Positions 1-8,194 of a DNA stretch of 34,953 nt are shown in pieces. The notes below the pieces were generated by a model that saw only the letters and a program-made list of their open reading frames with translations, was not told the DNA's origin and searched no databases. The stretch is taken from positions 1 through 34,953 of the forward strand of contig JBKQVG010000255.1 in NCBI GenBank assembly GCA_052325345.1, given 5' to 3'. The DNA is from JBEKYD01 sp052325345 (GTDB lineage Bacteria; Acidobacteriota; Terriglobia; Bryobacterales; Bryobacteraceae). Each line of letters opens with the position of its first letter. Position 1 is the first letter of the stretch. The position numbers were made by a program, and so were the translations under genes.

Positions 1-157
1 GTCAGGCTGTTACGCCTTGGCGAGGGCCCGACAGACCACGAAAAACGATGGTCTGTCCCACCGCCTCACCGCCGAACCCTGGCTCAACCCAAATTCCACG
101 ACATCAGGAGTTTGGAATCTCGGCTCAGCAGGCTCGAAAGCCCGCGCCACGAGCTAG
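1..157. repeat. Composite dispersed repeat, copy A (cut by window edge)
   Basis: Positions 30-62 carry a 33-base palindromic unit with arms GACAGACCA and TGGTCTGTC, followed by CCCACC. It is followed by a conserved stretch with ATTCCACGACATCAGGAG (93-110) and a small hairpin GGCT-CGAA-AGCC (131-142) ending in GCGCCAC. The reverse complement of 33215-33396 matches this whole block with scattered differences, so this is one member of a repeat of at least 155 bases. It lies just downstream of the pyruvate kinase stop codon and could act as a terminator for it, but I see no classical U-tract. Function is unknown. Confidence 0.8.
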
Positions 158-159
158 CT

Positions 160-1572
160 TCACTCCACCCCAATCCGGTGGAGCTTCATGAGGTTGGTGG
201 TGCCGGGGCGCCCTACCGGCTGGCCGGCCAGAAACACCACCCGCTGGCCGCGCTGCAGATGGCCGCCTTCGATCATCACGCGGTCCATTTGCGACAGCAT
301 TTCGTCGGTGGAGGATACATCCGGCGCCAGCACCGGAAAAACCCCGTAGTTGACGGCGAGCTGGCGCGCGGTGGTGTCGTGCGGGGTGATGGCGATGACG
401 CGCACCGGCGGACGGTAGCGCGAGACCAGCCGCGCGCTCGATCCGGTCGAGGTATACACCACGATGGCCGCGGCGTGCGATTCCCGCGCGGCGTGATAGG
501 CGGCGTCGGCCAGCAGCTCCGCGTTGCTGGGATCGGGCGAGTGCGGCGGGTCCTGGTAGCCGCGGTTGCGCAGCGACGATTCCGACTCCACCGCGATCCG
601 CGCCATCACTTTGACGGCTTCCACCGGATACCTGCCGACCGAGGTTTCGGCCGATAACATCACCGCGTCGGTGCCGTCGTAGATGGCGTTGGCCACGTCG
701 CTCACTTCCGCCCGCGTCGGCGTGGGCCGTTCGATCATCGACTCCAGCATCTGCGTGGCCGTGATCACGAACCTGCCTTTGCGGCGGGCGCGCCGAATAA
801 TGGATTTCTGGATGCGCGGCACCTTTTCGAGCGCCGTCTCCACGCCCAGGTCGCCGCGGGCCACCATTACGCCGTCGCTCTCGTCCAGAATCGATTCGAT
901 GTTTTCCCAGCCCTGCGGCTTCTCGATCTTGGCCACGATGGCGATGGGGCGGCCGCCCAGGCGGTTGCGCAACTGCCGCACGTCCTCGGCCGTGCGCACG
1001 AACGAGAGCGCGATCAGGTCCACGCCGGCATTCAGGCCGAAGTGCAGATCGGAGAGATCCTTTTCGGTGAGCGAGGGAATGCTCACCTGCACGCCCGGCA
1101 AATTGATCCCCTTGTTGTCGCCGATCGGGCCGCCGTTCACCACTTCGGTCGCGACGGCAATGCCGTCGCTTTCGAGAGCGCGCAGCTCGATCGTGCCATC
1201 CGCCAGCAGAATGCGGTCGCCGGCCTGTACGTCGCGGGCGAAATTCAGGTAACCGGTGGAGGCGCGTTCCGGGTTGCCGATAAAAGGCTCGGTGGTGATG
1301 ACGAAACGCGAGCCGGCGGCCAGCATGCAGCTCCCATTTTCGAATCGGCCCAGGCGGATCTTGGGGCCCTGCAGGTCGAGCAGAATCGCCACGTTGGAGC
1401 AGGACTCGCGCGCCGCCGCCCGCAGCGCCGCGATGCGCGCCGCGTGGTCAGCCTGGGTTCCGTGAGACGCGTTCAGGCGAAAGACGTCCACCCCGGCGGA
1501 CAGAAGTTGGGCCAGCACTCCCGGTCCGTCGGTGGCGGGACCGATCGTGGCAACGATTTTGGTATTGGGCAT
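160..1572 (-). CDS. pyk: Pyruvate kinase
   Basis: Converts phosphoenolpyruvate and ADP to pyruvate and ATP, the last step of glycolysis, in the cytosol. The 470-residue length is normal for a bacterial pyruvate kinase. The N-terminus MPNTKIVATIGPA is the typical first strand of the barrel. The substrate and metal-binding motifs DLQGPKIRLG (about residue 66), VARGDLGVE and the TATQMLESM...PTRAEV signature are all present, followed by DGTDAVMLSAET. The C-terminal domain is complete. ATG start at 1572. The stop codon of the upstream radical SAM/glycosyltransferase gene lies only 13 bases away on the same strand, so the two may share a transcript, although no functional link is obvious. Confidence 0.97.
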   Translation of the reverse strand: MPNTKIVATIGPATDGPGVLAQLLSAGVDVFRLNASHGTQADHAARIAALRAAARESCSNVAILLDLQGPKIRLGRFENGSCMLAAGSRFVITTEPFIGNPERASTGYLNFARDVQAGDRILLADGTIELRALESDGIAVATEVVNGGPIGDNKGINLPGVQVSIPSLTEKDLSDLHFGLNAGVDLIALSFVRTAEDVRQLRNRLGGRPIAIVAKIEKPQGWENIESILDESDGVMVARGDLGVETALEKVPRIQKSIIRRARRKGRFVITATQMLESMIERPTPTRAEVSDVANAIYDGTDAVMLSAETSVGRYPVEAVKVMARIAVESESSLRNRGYQDPPHSPDPSNAELLADAAYHAARESHAAAIVVYTSTGSSARLVSRYRPPVRVIAITPHDTTARQLAVNYGVFPVLAPDVSSTDEMLSQMDRVMIEGGHLQRGQRVVFLAGQPVGRPGTTNLMKLHRIGVE

Positions 1573-1585
1573 CCCGTGTCATTTT

Positions 1586-4147
1586 CTATTGTGCCAGACA
1601 CGTCCCGGCGCTACCGCCGCGGAGGTGGTGAATCGAGTCGTTCCACCGGGTAAAGACCTCTTCGTCCGCGAGCGGCGCCAGATGATTCCACCAGCGTCCG
1701 CGAGCGATTTTCCAACGCGTGGCAGGCGCCAGGAAGTGCGCGCCAACTTCCTCCGGCGCGGCCGCGATTTCTTCCATCACCCGATCGAGCGAGCCCGCGG
1801 TAGTAAAGTTGCGCAATTGGAACAACAGGCAGTTGCGCAGGAAGATCCGCTCCACCGTTTCGGCGGCATAGTGCCGTCCGATGGTGGACCGCCGCGTGTG
1901 GTGCGCGATGGAACCGGGGCAGTGCCAGGAGTCGTACCCTAGCTTTCGCGCTCGCCAACCCCATTCCACGTCCTCCCAGTAAAAAGGATCGTAGGCCGCG
2001 CCATCCAGCAGCTTGCGCAGCAGGCAGGTGCGAAACATCGAGGCTCCCCCGCCCGCGTAAAAGCCGGGTACGGGGACGTCGGTTTCCGGAATCCAGTCGT
2101 GAATCGTAGCCAGCCCGGCTTCCACCAGCAGGGTTGTCCAGTTGGTTTCGTCGCGGAAACGCGTCTTGTCCTTGAGCACGATCTGGGACGCTACGGAAAA
2201 CGTATGGCGGGACCGAAGCGCCGCCGCAACGCCTAATGCCGAGGGCTCCAGCACCGCATCGCTGTTCAGCAGGTAGACCCAATCATGCCGCACTGCTCTG
2301 AGGCCCGCCCGAACCGCGCCTCCGAATCCCAGCGGCCGATCGTGAAAGCGCCACCGAACCCGCGGGTAAGCCTGGCGCAAGTCTCGATAACCCGACCGCG
2401 GTGAGCCGTTCACCAGTACCACCACTTCGAGCGCCTCCGTCCACCCGCGCGCGGCCTCGCGCACACTCGCCAGACAGGCGGAAAGTTCCGGAGCGTTGTC
2501 CCATTCCGGAATCAGGATCGAAAGCCCCGGTTTCCAGGTCTTGCTGGCTTGCGCTCGCACCCCGCGCTGCCATCGGCGTCTCACCCTCATCCCCCAAAGA
2601 TCGATTTCTCGTAACCACCGGCGAAGCGGCTCCAAAGCCGCTTTCCGCCGCCGCGTGCGCTCGGGCTCGACAAATGCCTTCGCTACCATTAGCACCAGGG
2701 CAAAACCAAGATCGCGCTGGTCGGTTCCGGCGCCCCGCTCCGATGGCTGGTACAGGTGGGCTGTCCGGAATTCCAGCATCCAGGGGGCTCTCCGGTTCGC
2801 CCCAACGGCGAAGTCCAGGCCGAACGGCATGATCTCCTCCCAGGGGTTCGTCACCTGCCCGATTTCGGTTCCGTTGAGACGGATCGTGAGTTGGTTCGGA
2901 TTGCCGCGTGGCCCTGCTGGCAGCATTCCGGAAAGGTGGAGCGTGCGCGAATCGGCCACCGGCGCCAACATCGCCGCCGCCTGCTGGCTGCTCCAGATGT
3001 GGGGTTCGCCGGCGGGAGCGTGCCAACCGTAGAGCAGTTGCGCGCTGAGGCCGCGGGCGGCAATGATTTCGCTCGCCGGCGGCGATGGCAGGTAGACCCT
3101 CTTCCATGGACACGCGCGGCATTCGGGAACCTCTCCGCACCGGTATCGCGCGCGAAAGCTCCGATACGCCTGCCCGTGCCAGATGTCCTCGATGGACTGC
3201 TCGCAGAGGTTGCCCAGGGGAATCTTGTCCAGTACCTCGCAAGCCACCACATCGCCATTCGATAGCACGTGGGCAGTTTCCCAGGGATTCTGCTCGCAAG
3301 AATGGATCGAGGCGCCGTCCGGCAGTTCCCCGGCATACGGCACGGGAACTTCGCCCAGGCAACCTTCCGCGGTCGGCAGCGATTGGTTGGCCACCGTGAA
3401 GCGGATCTCCGGGTGGCTTTGCGCCGCCTCGTTTACCACCGCCTGCAAGCGCCTCTCGAACTCCGTGCGGCGCGTCCCGTGCGGCGTCAGTTCGTGGACG
3501 AACTGCGCGGTAATCTCGTCCCGGCGCAACACCGGAAAGATGGTGATCTCGCGCAGGTCCAACTCACTCGCGAGCGACGCCACACCCGCCAACTCCATCA
3601 GGTTGGTATTCATGGCGACGAACGCCAGATCGACTACCGGCGGCGTGCTGTTCGTCCGGCACAATTCCAGAAAGCGCTCCAGCCGCGCGCGCAGCGTAGC
3701 GAAGGAACTGTAGCGGTAGATCTCCGCGAACTTCTCCGCAGCGGTGGCATGTATCGATACGGTGAGCCGGTTCAGCCCGCTCCGGCTTAATGGGCCAAGC
3801 AGAGATTCCGGCGCCGTGGCCATCACCGATACCATCTCCACAAACGCTCCGGTGGCGCGTGCCGCTTGAATGGCCGGTATGAGATCCGGATAGAGGGTGG
3901 ATTCGCCGGAGTAATTGAGGATGAACTTGCGCGGGTCCACCAGGGCCTTCAAAAGCGAAGAGTACACCTCAAATGGAAAGTGCCGCCCGGCGCCGCGCCG
4001 CAGCTTTCGGGAACAGAAAATGCAGTCGACGGGACACTTGGAGGTTAGTTCCACCCAGAGGATCCGCGGGGTTCTGGCCGCCGGAAAGCCGGCGCCCTCA
4101 TAATCACCGGCCTCAATCGCTTGCCTTTGATGTGAATTTGTGGACAA
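1586..4147 (-). CDS. Radical SAM/SPASM - glycosyltransferase family 2 fusion protein
   Basis: An 853-residue protein with three recognisable parts. Residues about 28-230 are a radical SAM domain with the CxxxCxxC cluster motif at C38, C42 and C45. Residues about 284-346 form a SPASM-type auxiliary cluster region with C284, C303, C315, C337, C343 and C346. Residues about 373-492 look like the beta-sandwich found in some surface-polysaccharide proteins, ending in DQRDLGFAL. Residues about 541-760 are a GT2 domain beginning LSILIPEWDN, with a LNSDA nucleotide-sugar/metal motif (627-631) and EDVEWGWR (725-732), resembling rhamnosyltransferase-like enzymes. The substrate is unknown. The start is TTG at 4147 with no clear Shine-Dalgarno; there is no ATG before the cluster motif. 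It could modify a peptide or glycan and then glycosylate it, but that is inference. Confidence 0.85.
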   Translation of the reverse strand: MSTNSHQRQAIEAGDYEGAGFPAARTPRILWVELTSKCPVDCIFCSRKLRRGAGRHFPFEVYSSLLKALVDPRKFILNYSGESTLYPDLIPAIQAARATGAFVEMVSVMATAPESLLGPLSRSGLNRLTVSIHATAAEKFAEIYRYSSFATLRARLERFLELCRTNSTPPVVDLAFVAMNTNLMELAGVASLASELDLREITIFPVLRRDEITAQFVHELTPHGTRRTEFERRLQAVVNEAAQSHPEIRFTVANQSLPTAEGCLGEVPVPYAGELPDGASIHSCEQNPWETAHVLSNGDVVACEVLDKIPLGNLCEQSIEDIWHGQAYRSFRARYRCGEVPECRACPWKRVYLPSPPASEIIAARGLSAQLLYGWHAPAGEPHIWSSQQAAAMLAPVADSRTLHLSGMLPAGPRGNPNQLTIRLNGTEIGQVTNPWEEIMPFGLDFAVGANRRAPWMLEFRTAHLYQPSERGAGTDQRDLGFALVLMVAKAFVEPERTRRRKAALEPLRRWLREIDLWGMRVRRRWQRGVRAQASKTWKPGLSILIPEWDNAPELSACLASVREAARGWTEALEVVVLVNGSPRSGYRDLRQAYPRVRWRFHDRPLGFGGAVRAGLRAVRHDWVYLLNSDAVLEPSALGVAAALRSRHTFSVASQIVLKDKTRFRDETNWTTLLVEAGLATIHDWIPETDVPVPGFYAGGGASMFRTCLLRKLLDGAAYDPFYWEDVEWGWRARKLGYDSWHCPGSIAHHTRRSTIGRHYAAETVERIFLRNCLLFQLRNFTTAGSLDRVMEEIAAAPEEVGAHFLAPATRWKIARGRWWNHLAPLADEEVFTRWNDSIHHLRGGSAGTCLAQ

Positions 4148-4180
4148 CCGGATTCACCCGCGGCGGCGCCGAAGAAAGCC

Positions 4181-4933
4181 TTAGTTCTCCATGGCCAGCT
4201 TTTCAACGCGGTCGATGATCAGCACATCCAGAGGAGCTTTGCGCATCTGCAGACCCAGGCCGAGTTGCTCATTCATGGCGACGAACAAAGACGCGTTAGG
4301 CGGCGCCGCGCCGGCAGCGGCGTCGGCATGTCCGGGCGTCCAGTCGAGCCAAACGGCGAAGGCGCCCTGGACGCCGGTCTGGTCCACCACCGGCTGTCTC
4401 AACAGTTCGGAAAGGATCGCCGCAAGCTGCCCGATGGTCAGGCTTTCGAAGTGGATGTGGCCCTCGTCCTGCTTGCCCTTCAGCCCGGGCGTCTCGCCTC
4501 CCTTGGCCGCCTGCAGCTTCATCCCTTGCTTCGATACGATCAGGGCGTACACCGCCAACTCTTTCGATTCGTGATGCACTTCGAGCTGGAAGCGGTCCGC
4601 CAGAAGGGCCTTGAGCATCGGCATCATTTCGGCCTGGTGGCGGACCGACGCCGGCGACTTGGCGACGATGTCATAACGTTCGCCATCGATCCAGTCCGGC
4701 CCCAGGAGCCGATAGTCTTCCACCCCGTACGCCTCTTCAATGATCTGGCGAAGGCTCTTATTCTGGACGGTCAAGCGTCCCGGGGTCACCGCGAAACGGG
4801 GCGGGCCGCCGCGACCGGCTCGTGACGGCCGCACGCTCGCCAGCTCAAACGCGGGCGCTCCATCCCCGGACTGCGCCGGAACGCGAAACCACGGAAGGAG
4901 GATCACTGCGAGCATCAGCGAAAGCCGTTTCAA
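4181..4933 (-). CDS. TIGR03435 family secreted protein
   Basis: A member of the TIGR03435 family of unknown function, which is expanded in soil Acidobacteria. The family look is seen in FELASVRPS near the N-terminus, the stretch RLTVQNKSLRQIIEEAY, and the later LLADRFQLEVHHE and YALIVSKQGMKL segments. A hydrophobic signal sequence (LKRLSLMLAVILLPW, then VPAQS) suggests export. I choose the TTG at 4933 because GGGAGG (positions 4943-4948 on the complementary strand) lies nine bases upstream; an alternative TTG at 4969 would add 12 residues. Total about 250 residues. It is followed by the radical SAM fusion gene after 33 bases. Its role is not known. Confidence 0.85.
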   Translation of the reverse strand: MKRLSLMLAVILLPWFRVPAQSGDGAPAFELASVRPSRAGRGGPPRFAVTPGRLTVQNKSLRQIIEEAYGVEDYRLLGPDWIDGERYDIVAKSPASVRHQAEMMPMLKALLADRFQLEVHHESKELAVYALIVSKQGMKLQAAKGGETPGLKGKQDEGHIHFESLTIGQLAAILSELLRQPVVDQTGVQGAFAVWLDWTPGHADAAAGAAPPNASLFVAMNEQLGLGLQMRKAPLDVLIIDRVEKLAMEN

Positions 4934-4980
4934 AATTGTGTGCCTCCCAACCCGACCATTCTGACACAACGCGCGACGTG

Positions 4981-5001
4981 GGGCAGGCGATTCGCCTGCC
5001 C
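4981..5001. repeat. Short perfect palindrome
   Basis: GGGCAGGCGA and its exact complement TCGCCTGCCC flank a single T. It lies just upstream of the TIGR03435 gene and resembles other GGTT/AACC-type hairpins in this window (11497-11513, 34804-34820), which likewise pair G/C-rich arms with a GCAGG or CCTGC core. No run of T follows it, so a terminator role is not supported. Confidence 0.6.
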
Positions 5002-5095
5002 TCTGCCGCGTTCGGCGCAGCGGACGCGGCCGGTTTCGGCAACAGTGAATCGCCCGCCTCAGGTACTCGATTTCGCAATTACGGTCACGTGTCCT

Positions 5096-5166
5096 GCAAC
5101 CGCTCCCTGGCGGTCGCGGCTCGGTAAGTGCGCCTTTCCGAGCCGCGACCGCAAGGGAGCGGTTGC
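5096..5166. repeat. Large inverted repeat, 29-base arms
   Basis: Arms 5096-5124 and 5138-5166 are complementary at 28 of 29 positions around a 13-base loop. The arms begin GCAACCGCTCCCT and contain GCGGTCGCGGCTCGG. The outer part recurs as a compact hairpin at 9963-9988. It sits between the TIGR03435 gene and the lipoprotein gene. Could be a bidirectional transcription block or a REP-like element; no associated transposase is in the window. Confidence 0.85.
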
Positions 5167-5212
5167 ACGCAGATATGTCCGCGAACTCCGAAATGGTGTA
5201 CTAGTTAGGCTG

Positions 5213-5956
5213 TCACCGCTGCGCTTGTCCCAGCAGGTTCGCGACTGTCTCCATCGAGCCGCTCAGTTCGGCGTCGATCTTGCGCCCCTCGCGGCGAACC
5301 ACCGCTCCGTTCCACGCGCCGGCCAGTTGGGGATGCCGCGCCTCCGCCATGGCGGCCAGCGAGAGCATGGCCCGCAAGGTTTGTTCGAAGCGCTGGGCGG
5401 CCGCCTCGCCGCGCGACTCGGCGGTAAGCTGAAGGCGGCAACCGCCGCCAACGCGCACGGAAAGGCAAGCGTATTCCACGTCGCTGAGCAGGCGATTGAG
5501 ATTGGCATAGTTGCCGGAGAGTGGAAGATCCACGCCGCCGCGGGCGGCGATCCAGAGCGCGCTCCCGGCCGCGTGGGCGGCCGCGAATTCGATCAGCGGG
5601 CCGGCCGCGCGAGCCGACCGCCATCGCCCGGCCGCCTCCGCCACCAGCCGGCCGGAACCGGCCGCCGCTACACCCGGCGCCAGCCATCGCCCGCCCGCCG
5701 GCGTCCGCGACAAGTTCCCGCGCTCCAGCACCAGCCACTCATTCCGCGCCGAGGCCGCCAGCACGCGCGACCCCTGGCCCAAAGATTCCACCAGCGGGGG
5801 CGGAGCCGCCCGCCATAGCGGCGTGCCCCGCAACTGGTCCAGGTTCGCTCCCGCCACGATCGCGGCATCCGCGGGAATGGCGGCCTCGAGATCGGCATCG
5901 AGAGCCGCCCGATGGCCGCACCCGGCCAGCGCCAGCAATGCGGCGAGAGTTTTCAA
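5213..5956 (-). CDS. Uncharacterised lipoprotein
   Basis: Not assigned to a known family. The reading frame opens upstream to 6160, but that upstream part is made of palindromic repeat sequence. The credible start is TTG at 5956, which gives MKTLAALLALAGCGHRAA, a textbook lipoprotein signal with lipobox LAGC. The mature protein of about 230 residues is rich in Ala, Gly and Arg, starts with a segment IPADAAIVAGANLDQL, and has no further membrane segment. That N-terminal pattern resembles acidobacterial secreted proteins of unknown role. No Shine-Dalgarno is evident before the TTG. It lies downstream of the HTH/PBP regulator on the same strand, separated by about 160 bases holding a palindromic element. 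Confidence 0.6.
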   Translation of the reverse strand: MKTLAALLALAGCGHRAALDADLEAAIPADAAIVAGANLDQLRGTPLWRAAPPPLVESLGQGSRVLAASARNEWLVLERGNLSRTPAGGRWLAPGVAAAGSGRLVAEAAGRWRSARAAGPLIEFAAAHAAGSALWIAARGGVDLPLSGNYANLNRLLSDVEYACLSVRVGGGCRLQLTAESRGEAAAQRFEQTLRAMLSLAAMAEARHPQLAGAWNGAVVRREGRKIDAELSGSMETVANLLGQAQR

Positions 5957-6002
5957 TTGCGTGGCGCAGGTCGAGGGCCGCCGGCTCGTGGCGCCGGCGG
6001 CC

Positions 6003-6094
6003 GGTGGGACAGACCATCGCCTTTTGTCGTCTGTCATGCGGCCTATTCCCCGTGGCGGCCCGACAGACGACAAAAGGCGATCGTCTGTCCCACC
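6003..6094. repeat. Palindromic repeat pair, copy B
   Basis: Arms 6003-6035 and 6062-6094 are complementary at 32 of 33 positions around a 26-base loop. The outer ends read GGTGGGACAGACCATCG and its complement, as in the copies at 30-62, 11616-11647 and 33304-33396. In most copies each arm is itself a small hairpin (ACAGACCA...TGGTCTGT); in this one the inner match is weaker. It lies in the gap between the regulator and the lipoprotein gene, and is a good candidate for a REP-like dispersed element. Confidence 0.9.
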
Positions 6095-6117
6095 TGGAGT
6101 GCCCCCCACCCGCCGTT

Positions 6118-7251
6118 TCACAACAGGCGCCGCCCGGTTTCCCGCGTGTCGTAACCGCACAGCGTTTCCAGTTCGCGGCGCACGGCGGTTTGCGCCAGCG
6201 TCTCAAACAGGCGCTCGACAGCCGCGATCTGCAAGTGCTCGGCCCGCAGCACCAGGTCGTAACGGTTGCTTTCGAGCGGCACAAAATCGAGTCCGAAGGC
6301 GCGCGCCGCCGAGCGGGTGGCGATACAGCAATCGGCCAACCCGGAATACACGCGCCAGGCGGCGGGGAGATGGCCCGCGGCCGGCGGATCGTCATAGCCG
6401 GCAATCCGGCCGGAGTCGATGCCGGCCGCGGCCAGGGCCCGGTCCAGCAACTGGCGCGCGCCGGAGCCGGTTTCGCGGTTGACCAGGCGCACGCCGCGCC
6501 GCGCCAGGCCGGCGGCATCGCGTATCCGCTTGGGATTGCCGCGCGCGGTCACGATGCCTTCCTCCCAGACGGCGAAGACGAAAACGGCGGCGCCCCGAAA
6601 CGGCGCCGCGGCCGGCGCGGGGCCGGCGCGGAGGTGCGTGCCGGCAACGTGTACCAACCGGTCGCGCAGCAGATCGAGGGCAACCGAGCTGTTCACCGCG
6701 GCGGCGACCAGTTGAACCGAGGCGCGCTGCAGGTGGCGGGACAGCACCGACACCGCCGGGTCGCAGCCGGCCACCAGCAGGCGTGGCTCGCGATCGTCCC
6801 CGGCCAGGCGCTGCACCAGCCCGCGCGCCGGGTCGGCCAGCACCGCGTCGGCTGGAGGCAGTTGCCAGGGCGCGGCCACGGCCGGCACGCCCACCCACTT
6901 TTCGCCCACTTTACAAAGTTGCACCAGGGTGCCCTGGCAATACTCTTCCCCACCGATCAAGCGGGCCGTGACCAGCCGCGGGGCGGGCGGCTCGGCGTCC
7001 AGTTGGAACAGGTCTTCCACCGGCATTTCGAGCGCCCGCGCCAGCTTGAGAGCGATGGCGGTGTTGGGCACATAAGTGCCGGCTTCGATGGCATAAATGG
7101 TCTGGCGCGTGACGCCGGCGGCACGCGCCAGCGCGGCGGCGGCGATGCCCCGGGATTGCCGCGCTTCCGCCAGCCGGCTGTGTACCCGCGCGGGCGGGAC
7201 ATCGTAGTCGCGGCCGCCGGCTTCCGCGTCGCCAAGCTTGGAGGAAACCAT
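6118..7251 (-). CDS. XRE-type HTH regulator with PBP-like ligand domain
   Basis: A predicted transcription factor of 377 residues. Residues about 22-82 form an XRE/Cro-type helix-turn-helix (SRLAEARQSRGIAAAALA, then RQTIYAIEAGTYVPN). The remainder resembles the periplasmic-binding-protein-like domain of the COG1910/PBP_like_1 family, with a GTLVQL-type segment early on and NRETGSGARQLLD later. Such proteins are often found beside molybdate or tungstate transport genes and are thought to sense an oxyanion or cofactor; regulation of modABC is inferred from its divergent position. ATG start at 7251. This start codon overlaps a possible modA start at 7250 on the other strand, so one of the two starts is probably misplaced. 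Confidence 0.85.
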   Translation of the reverse strand: MVSSKLGDAEAGGRDYDVPPARVHSRLAEARQSRGIAAAALARAAGVTRQTIYAIEAGTYVPNTAIALKLARALEMPVEDLFQLDAEPPAPRLVTARLIGGEEYCQGTLVQLCKVGEKWVGVPAVAAPWQLPPADAVLADPARGLVQRLAGDDREPRLLVAGCDPAVSVLSRHLQRASVQLVAAAVNSSVALDLLRDRLVHVAGTHLRAGPAPAAAPFRGAAVFVFAVWEEGIVTARGNPKRIRDAAGLARRGVRLVNRETGSGARQLLDRALAAAGIDSGRIAGYDDPPAAGHLPAAWRVYSGLADCCIATRSAARAFGLDFVPLESNRYDLVLRAEHLQIAAVERLFETLAQTAVRRELETLCGYDTRETGRRLL

Positions 7252-7253
7252 GC

Positions 7254-7264
7254 AGAATCATTCT
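7254..7264. promoter_or_regulatory. Possible operator between regulator and modA
   Basis: AGAAT-C-ATTCT is a perfect 5+5 palindrome between the divergent regulator and modA reading frames. It is followed by TATGAT (7277-7282), a reasonable -10 hexamer for modA if modA starts at 7301. No good -35 hexamer accompanies it. Binding by the neighbouring HTH protein is a guess from position. Confidence 0.35.
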
Positions 7265-7300
7265 ACCGCCGGTTGTTATGATGGTCGTTCGCCCAAGACA

Positions 7301-8092
7301 ATGTCTGGTTTTCGCGACGCCGGCGCGGCGATTGCGGCGCTGATCTCCCTCGCCGCCGGATCCGCCTGCTCGCGGCCTCCGCAACCCGCCACCCTGAGCA
7401 TCGCCGCCGCGGCGGATCTGCGCTTCGCCTTCCCGGCCCTCCAGCAACGGTTCCAGTCCGCGCATCCGAAAACCACCCTCGCGCCGGCCTACGGCTCGTC
7501 GGGGAATTATTACTCCCAGATCCGCAACGGCGCGCCATTCGACGTGTTTCTCTCGGCCGACGCGGAATACCCCAAGCGGCTAGTGGAGGAGGGATCGGCG
7601 GTGGCGGATTCGCTATTCGTTTACGGCGCCGGGCGGATCGAGCTCTGGGTGCCGGCCCAATCGCCGCTCGATCTCGATCGTCTGGGAATTCACGCCCTGG
7701 AGGACCCTTCGGTTCAGCACGTGGCCATGGCGAACCCGCGTTACGCGCCCTACGGTCGCGCCGCCGAAGCCGCGCTGCGCTCGCTCGGCGTTTACGATCG
7801 CATCGCGCCAAAGCTGGTGATCGGGGAAAACGTCTCGCAGACTTTCGAGTTTGTCGAAAGCGGCGCGGCCGAGGCCGGCCTGGTCGCCGAATCTTTGGCT
7901 CTGGCGCCGGCGATGCGCGGCAAAGGGCGTTCGTGGGAGATACCGGCCGGTTCGTACGCGCCGCTGGAACAATGCGGCGTGATCCTCGCCCGCGCCAGGG
8001 GCTCGCGCGCCGCCGCCCAATTCCGCGCCTGGATGATGGGCCCGGAGGCGCGCGCCATCCTGGGGCAATACGGGCTCGCTTTACCGCGTTAA
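7301..8092 (+). CDS. modA: Molybdate ABC transporter, substrate-binding lipoprotein
   Basis: Captures molybdate or tungstate outside the membrane and delivers it to ModB. From ATG at 7301 the N-terminus MSGFRDAGAAIAALISLAAG, followed by SAC, is a lipoprotein signal. The mature protein starts with TLSIAAAADLRFAFPAL, the usual ModA opening, and has YGSSGNYYSQIRNGAPFDVF and the later AMANPRYAPYGRAAE segments typical of the family. An ATG at 7250, preceded by a strong GGAGG at 7240-7244, is an alternative start that would add 17 residues but would overlap the regulator start codon. Total 263 residues from 7301. It is followed by modB and modC on the same strand. Confidence 0.93.
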   Translation: MSGFRDAGAAIAALISLAAGSACSRPPQPATLSIAAAADLRFAFPALQQRFQSAHPKTTLAPAYGSSGNYYSQIRNGAPFDVFLSADAEYPKRLVEEGSAVADSLFVYGAGRIELWVPAQSPLDLDRLGIHALEDPSVQHVAMANPRYAPYGRAAEAALRSLGVYDRIAPKLVIGENVSQTFEFVESGAAEAGLVAESLALAPAMRGKGRSWEIPAGSYAPLEQCGVILARARGSRAAAQFRAWMMGPEARAILGQYGLALPR

Positions 8093-8194
8093 GAGGCTTT
8101 CAGCCAGCGGTGTTCAGCGGTCGCCACACCGTGGCTGTAAGCCGATTGCCGATCGCCGATCGCCGAAGTGTGTGAGAATTGCGGGTTAAGACAA

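Noticed and set aside
5521..7281. Long plus-strand open frame of 586 codons
   Set aside because: It runs antisense to the HTH/PBP regulator and the lipoprotein and through a palindromic repeat; its Arg/Pro/His-rich translation has no domain.
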